This document shows positions 56,501 through 64,000 of a DNA stretch of 64,000 nucleotides, piece after piece; position 1 is the stretch's first letter, and each line of letters begins with the position of its first letter. Location: positions 434,001-498,000 of the forward strand of contig CAJZBQ010000038.1 of NCBI GenBank assembly GCA_914767885.1, given 5' to 3'. A program made the translations under genes and the position numbers. The DNA is from Blepharisma stoltei (taxonomy: Eukaryota > Ciliophora > Heterotrichea > Heterotrichida > Blepharismidae). Under the pieces are notes generated by a model that saw only the letters and a list, made by a program, of their open reading frames with translations, made no database searches and was not told the DNA's origin.

Positions 56501-59500
56501 GAGGATAATTTCAATTAACATGTGCATTGTTTGAGCACAAATTTAAAGCAATTTCTCTGATTTGGATATTCCATGATTCTTTTTTATCAAATGATGGCTT
56601 TTTATCACTGATTGGTATTAATTGGCTTAATAATAATAAGCTATTTGAGTCTACAAAAATTTCTATTGATGTAGAAACGATAGAGTTTAAATAATTTGCA
56701 CGGCCTTTTCATAAATCTTCTTGTAGCATGCTTCTTGAGAGAGGCTCAAAAACAAAGGAATCCTCAGCAATTGATGAATAAGGCTCAGAAGTTTTTACAT
56801 TTTTAGTAATCACAACTGTTCCTTGGCGAGGAATATAATATCTCATAGAAGGGTTTTCTTTATGCTCTTCTAGCACTTCTTCATGGTTTTCTTCTTGAAG
56901 CTGCCTATCAAATTTAATATGATAAATTCTTACGATATTTAAGATTTCATTATCCTTCAAAATATTTATGATAGCTTCTGCTAAATTTACTTCTAATTTT
57001 TCTTTTTTGATGATTTTCACCAGTTTGAGCTCAGTCGTGATTTTTCAATATTTTTCGTTGCAGCAGCACATCTCATTGATTGGCCCTGAAAATTCGTTAT
57101 TTTGGTATTCACAGAAAATCATAGGAATTTCTATAACTAGAGTTTTAGAGGACTGTGAGTGGTTTCTATGGTGATTTTCAAAGAGGGATTGTAGCTGCTT
57201 TAGCCTAAAAATTGTAATTGTGTCTAAATTTATACGTGTCATAGCAATTTTAGCATATATGTCATTTCGGTTAATTTTTATTTCAATATCTTCTTTTGTT
57301 TGCTTTAATATAACACCTGGAGACATAGGAATATCTCTTGCGGACTTGTGAAAATATATGATATTTTTAGTACAAAAATGCTGAGTGTTTATATCTGCAG
57401 CCCAAAAGCCGGAGTTTGGGTTTTTTCCCATAAAGAAGTCAGGGAAAAATGATTGTCGTGCTGATTGATAAATTGAGGAGGATTCAAGAGCTTGTGTATT
57501 GGCAAGATGAAAATATTTTAAAAATCCGTCTTTAATCCTAACCTCCCTTATAATTTTTTAAGCATAATTTTTTTGGTCTTAAACATTTTGAATTAAAATT
57601 TAAATATAAAATTTATTACTCAATGAGTAATTTCCTCAAAATGTTAGGATTTTTTCAAATGGTTTTACTCATTATGAAAGTGGGATAAGCGACATGTTGT
57701 GGGAAGCTACAAATTTAATATTCCCAATTTTTAACAAAAAATGTGACTCAGGCAGTGCTGGATAAGGCCCGTCTGAATATTCTCATTTTTTTCTAAAAGG
57801 AATAGTTTCATCACATAGCAGCCCCACAACTAAAGATTTTAATTGAAATTTGACAGTTTTCTCTTGATTGTGACTCATTATCGGTGACTGAGCGCTTTCT
57901 TTGATTTCTTCTTCAAATTCTTCATAAGCTTCCTCTAAAAAACTTTTCCCAACATGTTCAATTAAGTTATATACATAGCATTAATATAAATATTTAAGGT
58001 GTCTAATGCCACACTCACACCCAAGGGACAAAGCCAAAATAGTGGCGTTACAAGTATCTCCATCCCAAAAGGTCGGACTATCTCAAATAACTGGCCAGCA
58101 CTTCTTACCCGATGCGATTCTGTCGCTATTGCCTGACTCAGCTCCTGCACATAATTCGCCTAAACTCCCCCCCCCCCTCCGTGAGCGAACAAAACCATTA
58201 GAAAAATCGCCATTTTTTGACCAAAAACCCACCCTCCGTGAGTGAACAAAAATTTTTTTAATAGAAAAAATTTTAATGGAAAAAAATTTTGATATATAAG
58301 TGATAATTAGTATAATGAAATCTAGAGCTAATTCTGTTTAATTTTAAACAAATTGCGTTTTAAAACATAAATTTTGCAAATTAAATTAATATTTGCTTCC
58401 CAAATTTTTGCAAATTAGGATTTTTTTTTAAATTTCGAAAAAAAATATTTTTTATAAAATTTATATATAAAATTTTTTTTTAAAAAAAAAAATTAACCCC
58501 CCTCCGTGAGCGAACAAAATTTTTTTGTTCGCTCACGGAGGGGGGGGGGGGAGTAAGGGTAATCCTCTTCTGATGCGCTAAATGGTGAAATCCTGAGCCC
58601 TCTGGTTGTACTTTAGAGCAGCTCCTCTGGCTATCCCCAAAGTTAAACCGCTGTTGCTATGAAGAAGTTCTCTAGATAAAGCCAAGCGTCATAAATAAAT
58701 TCCATGAGGAGAGAGCTAGCAGAGCTAATTTCCTTCGAACCGAATACCATTTTATTTATGTTCAATTAAGTCGCTTTTCCTTAAATTCATCAAAATATTT
58801 AATACAATTCTTAGCTGCTCAGGGCTCATGAGTACATTTATAGCATCCATAATGCAATCCACAAATAGCATCTCTTTAGAGATCACAATTCTAGCTTCAA
58901 TCTCATTTTCCAATACACATATATTAGAATAATCACTAGGATCATAAATTTCTCTTTCTCCTTTCATCATGCTAATTCTAATTCCTCCAATTCTCAATAA
59001 TTTCTGTATGCTGATTGATCCTTCTTTATTAACGTCAGTCAAAGTAATTCTTGGTATCATAAATTGTATGCCATTATCTTAATTTATATAAAAACATCAT
59101 AAATTTATAATAAATCATTATTTATTATAAATTCTATACATAATCCGGGTCTTCTGGCCTAGCTCTAACTCTTATTTTTACTACACTTATCTCAAATATG
59201 ATATTTGATAACAAATTTCCTATTGCTTTTGTCATTAATGTGACTCCTTGTTCTTCTTCACATTCAGTAGGAGCAATACTAGGAATATTTTTTATTACAC
59301 TAAACCCAGAGTCCCCAGCACTGCAAAGTTCGATTAAAACCTCACGGATTTGTACCGATATAGGCCCGCCCATAATGTTGATGATAGAAGGAAAGTGAAT
59401 ATGTATGCTTGGATAAATAAAATGGCATTCGGTTCGAGAGAAATTGGCTCTGCCAATTTTCTCTCCCTCATGGAATTTTATTTATGGGGTTGGGTTTTCT

Positions 59501-60147
59501 CTCGAGAACTTCTGCACAGCAATAGTCGTTTAACTTTGGGGATAACCAAAGGCACGACTCCTCAGTGCACTCAAGATTTCGGAGTTTTACCTCTCAGCAC
59601 GTCCCCACGGGAGGATGACCCTTAGGCGGGAACACGCGCAGGAGCTGAGTCTGGACGAGCGACGGCAACGCGCCGGGTGAGATGTGCGGCGATTTATCTG
59701 GCGACTAGCCTTATAGAAGGCTTGGGTGTGGGCTGACCACATATTCCAAGATGGCTTGGTGACGTCACTAGTTGTCGCTTTGACCCTTTTTCATTAAGGG
59801 GTGTGGGCACTAGACACCTTAAAAACTATGTAACTAAGTAAGTAAGTAAGAATATGTATGCTTGATATCCGTGCTTTAGTAAGATGTACAATACTTTCTG
59901 CAAGATTTTGATTAATTGAATGCGGGTTAAGATTTAGATCAGATAATATATTTACCTAAATTAACCTTTATTTATTTTAAATAAATATATAATAATTTTA
60001 AATTAATTTAGCATGGTTTATATAAATTCCATCAGTTACTTTAGCCTGAAAATGATTGTGATCTAGCTCTCCTAATAGCAATCCTCCATGGATTCTTGTC
60101 AAGATATATCTTAAGAGCTCTTCAACTGGCCTTGTCAGAAGAGACAT
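53568..60147 (-). CDS. ATG2: ATG2-like lipid-transfer protein
   Basis: Exons (minus): 60147-60003, 59933-59850, 59396-59137, 59066-58758, 57953-57686, 57538-55391, 54828-54494, 54383-53568; 1454 aa, many TGA as Trp. ATG2 carries lipids from the ER to growing autophagosomes. The chorein-type N-terminus is seen (PVEELLRYILTRIHGGLLLG, then ISVQIREVLIEL). The C-terminal ATG2 signature is strong: IEKIEINLDYIPHS, IFQIEGFNLMLPKIEIKG, ELVKLISGLGPMTTLTNLG and VDGTKQALVGLVKTF. Seven insertions are removed; each removal restores frame. VPS13 was considered, but the GLGP and CAD-region segments favour ATG2. Confidence 0.9.
54384..54493. mobile_element. Short IES in ATG2 (about 107-110 bp), pointer TA
   Basis: TA 54494-54495 with TA 54384-54385 (or 54387-54388) joins FEILDL to RNSAVNKLLQF in frame and removes stops. 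Both choices keep frame, so the exact end is open. Confidence 0.7.
54829..55390. mobile_element. IES in ATG2: old family A element with nested dispersed repeat, pointer TTA
   Basis: TTA at 54829-54831 and 55391-55393; 562 bp. Decayed A ends (CTCCTCCCATCCATAAGAG... and ...GCTTATGGAGGGGGAG). The middle (about 55055-55200) matches the repeat at 2540-2650. Excision gives LKKPL|RKSVRKSQ. Confidence 0.8.
57539..57685. mobile_element. Short decayed family A-like IES in ATG2, pointer TAA
   Basis: TAA at 57539-57541 and 57686-57688; 147 bp. Ends CCTCCCTTATAATTTTT and GTTTTACTCATTATGAAAGT. Excision joins ASHNMSL to RIKDGFLKYF. Confidence 0.8.
57954..58757 (-). mobile_element. SINE-like retroposon S8 carrying MITE A7, as an IES in ATG2, 13-bp repeat
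   Basis: ATGTTCAATTAAG at 57954-57966 and 58758-58770. The head reads leftward from 58757 (AAATAAAATGGTATTCGGTT). The same head and the segment GCAGGAGCTGAGTC recur in S9. MITE A (58164-58553, TAA duplication) splits it. Excision gives KSDLIEH|VGKSFLEEAYE. Confidence 0.85.
58164..58553. mobile_element. MITE family A, copy A7, nested in S8
   Basis: TAA at 58161-58163 and 58554-58556. Same orientation as A1: two direct motifs left, hairpin pair right (about 58498-58545). C/G-run ends of 11-14 bases. Confidence 0.88.
59067..59136. mobile_element. Short IES (70 bp) in ATG2, pointer TA
   Basis: TA 59067-59068 and 59137-59138. Joining gives PEDPDYV|QFMIPRITLTD in frame and removes TAG. Confidence 0.75.
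59397..59849 (+). mobile_element. SINE-like retroposon S9 as an IES in ATG2, 15-bp repeat
   Basis: GAATATGTATGCTTG at 59397-59411 and 59850-59864. The head starts at 59412; a TAAG tandem tail lies at 59833-59850. The sequence is about 450 bp and homologous to S8, with both in opposite orientation 650 bp apart. Excision gives ARISSIHIH|FPSIINIMGG. Confidence 0.88.
59934..60002. mobile_element. Short IES (69 bp) in ATG2, pointer TTA
   Basis: TTA (TAA on the coding strand) at 59934-59936 and 60003-60005. Joining gives YINHAKL|NLNPHSINQ and removes a stop. Confidence 0.8.
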
Positions 60148-60221
60148 TTTAATTATAGAGACGAAAAATTTCTTTGTCGTGGCTCTCTAGATGCTTATGC
60201 TATGAATTTATACTTATCTAA

Positions 60222-61114
60222 CTAAGGAGCTGGAGCAATAGCAAATGTATTTTCAGGCTTGAAAATCTCATCAACGCCTTGTATAGCCCTCAGCTGAGGT
60301 ACAAGTCTTGGCGTCTCTTCTTTTTCTCCCCACATGCCTCCTAGCATTTGGTCAAGCCTCATTTTTTCATAAATTCCTTCAGCTTTTTCTCCAGGGGGAA
60401 TTATAAACAAAGTTTCTCCTTCAAAGGAAGCGACCCCTACACGGTCTTTTCTTTGGAAATAGTGAATATGCTCCATGAAAGCTGTCCTTTCATCCTCTTC
60501 AGCTGCTTCTATAGTAATAATGAATTTTGGAGGATAACTAGGAAGGTCTGCTGGTCTTGCTCTGTGATTAATGTCAATTTGATATCTGGACTTCAAGAAG
60601 CTATGCACAAGTCCTTTGATAACTTTGGCACGAACATTCACTCTAACTTTTTCCATCAAAAAAAACATTTTTTGGTCATTGAGATATAACTGATAATATT
60701 TTTTTATTTTATAAATTTGCCATTATAACCCAAAAAACTATAGCTTTTTTTATTGACTGAGAGAGTAAGGCTACTGCAGCGTGTTAAACAGCCTGGCCAC
60801 ATAATTTCTGTGGACCTTGACAATGCGTTTTTTGAATCTTTGCTTAAGGCAACTTCCCAGCCTCTTGTATTCAGATCTTCAACTGCTTTTTGTGCGTCTG
60901 CAAGATTCTCCATTTCGATGAAGGCATAGCAGTGCTGTCTGAGGGGAAAACCTTTGGGACCATTTCGTATTACTCGGACTTTACCTACAGGTCCGTAATT
61001 TGAAAAAAGTGTGATAAGCTGACCTTGAGGAAATTGTACAGGTAAATTGGTGACATGAAGCTTGATTTTTTGGTCAGGCGATCTTGATCGTTCGTTTCTG
61101 TTCCGACTATACAT
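60222..61114 (-). CDS. RRM plus SPOC-domain RNA-binding protein (Spen-like)
   Basis: Exons (minus) 61114-60785 and 60686-60222; 264 aa. An Arg/Ser start (MYSRNRNERSRSP) precedes one RRM (KLHVTNLPVQFPQGQLITLF; RNP1-like QHCYAFIEM). After IES removal the SPOC domain begins MWPGCLYLNDQKMFFL and continues VRVNVRAKVIKG, DRVGVASFEGETLFIIPP. SPOC domains recruit partners in transcription and RNA processing. It is much smaller than animal Spen and has one RRM rather than three. Confidence 0.8.
60687..60784. mobile_element. Short IES (98 bp) in the RRM-SPOC gene, pointer TAA
   Basis: TAA at 60687-60689 and 60785-60787 (TTA on the coding strand). Removal deletes the only in-frame stop and rebuilds the first SPOC strand. 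Confidence 0.75.
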
Positions 61115-61940
61115 TAATAATTATTAGTCACAGATTCAAATAGATAATTATTAGACTAAAAGAAAATGATTAAATGGTGAAGTATATAAAAAATCTGAGG
61201 GATTTTATATAGCTTACACCCCGTTTTGGACCTGCCTTGAGCACCCCCTCCCCATGCTGCCCACCTCCTAACGGTCCCAAATATATTTTGACATGTTAAA
61301 TATTAATTTGACAAGTTAAAATATTTGAGGGAGATTGCCAACCAACATTTTAACATTTAAAATTTTCAGGACCGCCAGGGGTGGGTGGGTGGCATGGGGA
61401 GGGGGGTACTTAATGACAAGCAACCACAAGGGGTGTGCTATACTGAATTTTGAAATATATCAGATTAATATTTTCTTTATTGTTTATCTAATTTATACTC
61501 TCTCACTAGTATTGCGAAATTGAATTCCTAAAGAATTGAAGATCAATATTATTTAAATTTTTTTTGTAAGATTTGATTCTATAAGGCAAGCTGTGTGTTG
61601 AGAAATATTCTATTTCTCTAGAACATTTCATTTAACTTTCACTAAAGATGGCTTAAAAAAGAATTATATTTTTAAGGAATTTCTTATAAACGAAAACGTT
61701 TATAAAAGTTTTAAGTCCAAAATATACATTAATTCTATCATTCTTTAAAGTAAAAATTTAATTAATTTCAAAATAACAGTCTTTATCAAAAATAACGATA
61801 ATCTATTGATTCTCGGTCCTAAATATTTTCCTTTGTATATTGATATTTTAATTTTAATTCCTCTAGATTTTTATCTGATCTTTCTTTCTGACTGACTATT
61901 ATTACACTTTATCTAAAATTTTATATTCCTTACCAATAAT
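61115..61940. mobile_element. Intergenic with a C-rich inverted-repeat element (61215-61440)
   Basis: TA ends at 61215-61216 and 61439-61440. Arms of about 65-75 bp contain CCCCCTCCCCATGC with ACCCACC and GCGGTCC, mirrored with indels on the right. The AT-rich middle includes TTGACATGTTAAATATTAATTT. No gene seen in the remainder. Confidence 0.6.
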
Positions 61941-62699
61941 ATGAGTAGGATTATTTCAAATTCCTCAGCCAATTTTGATCGCATCTCTAAGCTCTCTGAA
62001 AAGCTTAACAATATCAGCCAATACCCGCAGCCTGAAAAAGGAGGTCGTTTAGAAGATTTAGAAAGAAAATACCAAAGTATCGAAGAAAAACTCTACGAAA
62101 TCCAAGAAACAAACTCCAAAAAATTCGCAAGTCTCCGTGAGCAAACAGTCAAAATCCAAAAAATTCTTGAAGAAGAAGTGTCAGTTAGAGATTCTTTATT
62201 TGATGAACAATCTCATAGTTTGGAGTCCACTCAAAGCGAGCTTGAACAGTTACTTCAGGCAGAAATTTCTGTAAGGAAAGAATCGGATTTAAAATTATTA
62301 AGATATCTTGAAGAAAAATCCTCAAATTTACGCTTAGATATCATAAATGAAGCTAAAATCCGATCTCAGACGTTTGATATTATAAAATCACAGGCACAAG
62401 ACGAAATTCCAGCATTAGAAGAAACGATAAGAAAAGAAAAATTAGCAAGAGAAGGGATTGAAGAAGCATTGGATAATGAGTTGAAAGAAGAAATTGAAAA
62501 AATTGAAGGGGTTGTAGGAACTGAAAGAAAAGCAAGAGAAGAAACAGAAGAAGCTTTATTAAGCATGCTAAGAGATGTTGTTGGAAGAATGAGAACTGAG
62601 CTAGATCAAGAAAGAAAAGACAGAGAACTCACTGAAGAAACCCTTTTATCGTTACTAGAAGATACCTGCGCCAAACTAAGCGCATTGGCTCCACAATAA
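61941..62699 (+). CDS. SF-assemblin / beta-giardin family coiled-coil protein
   Basis: 252 aa, single exon, ATG 61941 to TAA. A short Ser/Asn-rich head is followed by one continuous coiled coil with regular skip pattern (RLEDLERKYQSIEEKLYEIQ, then EEEVSVRDSLFDEQ, EISVRKESDLKLLRYLEEK). Length and layout match SF-assemblins, which form striated fibres at basal bodies. No IES. Confidence 0.85.
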   Translation: MSRIISNSSANFDRISKLSEKLNNISQYPQPEKGGRLEDLERKYQSIEEKLYEIQETNSKKFASLREQTVKIQKILEEEVSVRDSLFDEQSHSLESTQSELEQLLQAEISVRKESDLKLLRYLEEKSSNLRLDIINEAKIRSQTFDIIKSQAQDEIPALEETIRKEKLAREGIEEALDNELKEEIEKIEGVVGTERKAREETEEALLSMLRDVVGRMRTELDQERKDRELTEETLLSLLEDTCAKLSALAPQ

Positions 62700-62733
62700 T
62701 TTAAAGATAAAGATAGTATTCATAACTAAGCTG

Positions 62734-63832
62734 TTAATATTTTAATAAATTGTTGCTAGAGTAGCCAAGACCTTCCAAATTGGTTATCAACATTTTATTC
62801 ATTGGATCAGGACCGCAGAAAAAAATTAGAGTATCTGAAGAAGGAGCTGGCAAGTACCTTTCTAGCATTTCTCGAGTAACAAATCCTCTTCCATATTTCC
62901 AAGTCTCTGAAGGAGTATCAAGGGTATAATGAAGAGTTAATTTTCCTGTTTGTGCATACTCGTCCAGTTTGTCTCTAAGCAAAATATCATTTTCTGTACG
63001 ATTTGCATAAATCAAGGATAGATTGACATCTTCATTATTATCAATAATATACTGAATCAGCTGAAAACAAGGTGTAATCCCTGATCCTCCTGCAACAAAG
63101 CCAATGTTTTTTATTTTATAATTTTTTCCTTTAATATCCATATTTCCATCACCAAAATATGTTAATTTTCCTTTTGGTCCACATACTTCTATTATGTATG
63201 CAATAATTTCTTATCATGCATATGCATCTCATTTTGAATTTGGTATGTGAAAACCAAATATGCGTTTCAAAACGCAGATTTTAGTGCGGCAAGTTCATAA
63301 TTTGAAATTTCATATGAAAATGGCGCGTATAACGTCCATAAGAAATTTTACCAACGGATTATACTTTATCTCCTGGCTTTAAGGTGTCCAAATATTGAGT
63401 CATTATTCCTCCATCTGGAAAATTTGGATTGGCATTTTTATTATAAATTTTAATAGGAATTTCTATTGTTCCTCTTTGGTCAATTTTAGATGTTGGGGTA
63501 TAGGCTCGCATTATTATTTCGCCTTCTGGATGCGCTTTGGTAGGGAGATTAGCTCTAAAGGCGATACTGTTACCTATAGGGCAGCCTAGCTGCAAATTAG
63601 GGTCTCCTAAACTGAAAATAAACATTTTAGAATCTGAAGATAGTTCTTTAGCTTCAATAAAAGTCATGGATTGCCAGTTCATGAATCCTGCTAAAAATAC
63701 TGGCTCTTGGAAGATTGAGGGATTTGTGCGCCTATGCTTCCAAAATGAGACTGGGTCTTTTTTCTCTTGTGAGAAGCGTGAAGTCAGCTCTCGAAGCGCC
63801 CCAAAAATAGTTGATAACTTTCTCCAAGCCAT
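62734..63832 (-). CDS. NADH-cytochrome b5 reductase-like flavoprotein
   Basis: Exons (minus) 63832-63362 and 63189-62734; 308 aa. The FAD-binding motif IMRAYTPTS (family RxYTP(T/V)S) and the NADH-binding GFVAGGSGITPCFQLI and FFCGPDPMN motifs are present. GDKVEVCGPKGKLTYFGDGN is rebuilt by IES removal and equals the family GD.I.V.GP.G.L.Y.G.G segment. The N-terminus may be a membrane anchor or mitochondrial signal. It supplies electrons to cytochrome b5 for lipid desaturation and related reactions. Confidence 0.92.
63190..63361. mobile_element. IES (172 bp) in the b5 reductase gene, pointer TA
   Basis: TA 63190-63191 and 63362-63363. Ends match as inverted repeats (TATAAT...ATTTCTTATGG against TATTAT...ATTTCTTATCA). 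An alternative pointer AAGTAT also keeps frame but loses the conserved Val-Glu. Confidence 0.8.
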
Positions 63833-63912
63833 ATTATTACATTAGGCAAAATGTCTGATCTAAAAATGATGGATTACTGACTTATATACAAAATATTTTA
63901 TTTTATAAAAAT

Positions 63913-64000
63913 TTAATTACAGACTTCATTAAGAAATCCTTTATCAATAATTGAAAAAGCAAGCTTATGAGCTTCATAATGATTAAAAGATAAAGATATG
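63913..64000 (-). CDS. C-terminal end of a gene running off the window
   Basis: On the minus strand, a frame open from base 64000 reads ISLSFNHYEAHKLAFSIIDK and ends GFLNEVCN at TAA (63913-63915). It has coding-like composition, but is too short to identify. Confidence 0.4.
   Translation of the reverse strand, partial: ISLSFNHYEAHKLAFSIIDKGFLNEVCN

Noticed and set aside
53568..60147. VPS13 instead of ATG2
   Set aside because: The C-terminal LISGLGPMTTLTNLG and INLDY segments are ATG2 hallmarks, the length is far below VPS13, and no VPS13 adaptor-binding region is seen.

Overview
The window looks like germline-type (IES-containing) DNA from a heterotrich ciliate, most likely Blepharisma. TGA must be read as tryptophan throughout; for example a lipin phosphatase signature reads through in-frame TGA codons. 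TAA and TAG act as stops. Introns are only 15-16 nt long, and the DNA is AT-rich with short intergenic gaps. Stentor, which uses the standard code, is excluded by the TGA codons. Species identity is an inference.

Layout: an ankyrin protein end, PEMT, small hypothetical genes, an F-box/cullin-repeat protein, C2, ubiquitin-like/Tudor and zinc-finger genes (1-15000); RING, small genes and ATG8 (15600-19165); an EF-hand/PH/kinase gene, Arl8 and lipin (20380-27825); a double-headed cathepsin X-like protease, a GRIP-like golgin and a PH/papain-fold protein (27985-37027); CDC50, a tandem-repeat protein, an RBR ligase and a decayed RBR paralogue (37058-43145); Fab1/PIKfyve, a CFAP20DC-like protein and a second CDC50 (43627-53057); tRNA-Gly, ATG2, RRM-SPOC, SF-assemblin and cytochrome b5 reductase (53301-64000). 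Several products act in phospholipid, phosphoinositide and autophagy pathways (PEMT, lipin, Fab1, two CDC50, ATG2, ATG8), but I see no operon-like logic.

The dominant feature is gene interruption. At least 20 insertions break reading frames. In most cases, removing one copy of a short flanking direct repeat restores the frame and a conserved protein motif. They fall into (i) short unique IESs of about 50-190 bp with TA-containing pointers, many of 64-78 bp; (ii) MITE-like elements ending in C/G runs with repeated subterminal motifs and 3-bp TNA duplications; (iii) long-stem foldback elements; (iv) GC-rich retroposons with 8-15 bp target duplications, short tandem-repeat tails and a tRNA-like head, which behave as a SINE family. 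Many are nested in each other. I checked every spliced model by exon-length arithmetic; the sums are multiples of three.

Exons and excision points come from reading frame and family alignment by eye. No search or structure prediction was run.
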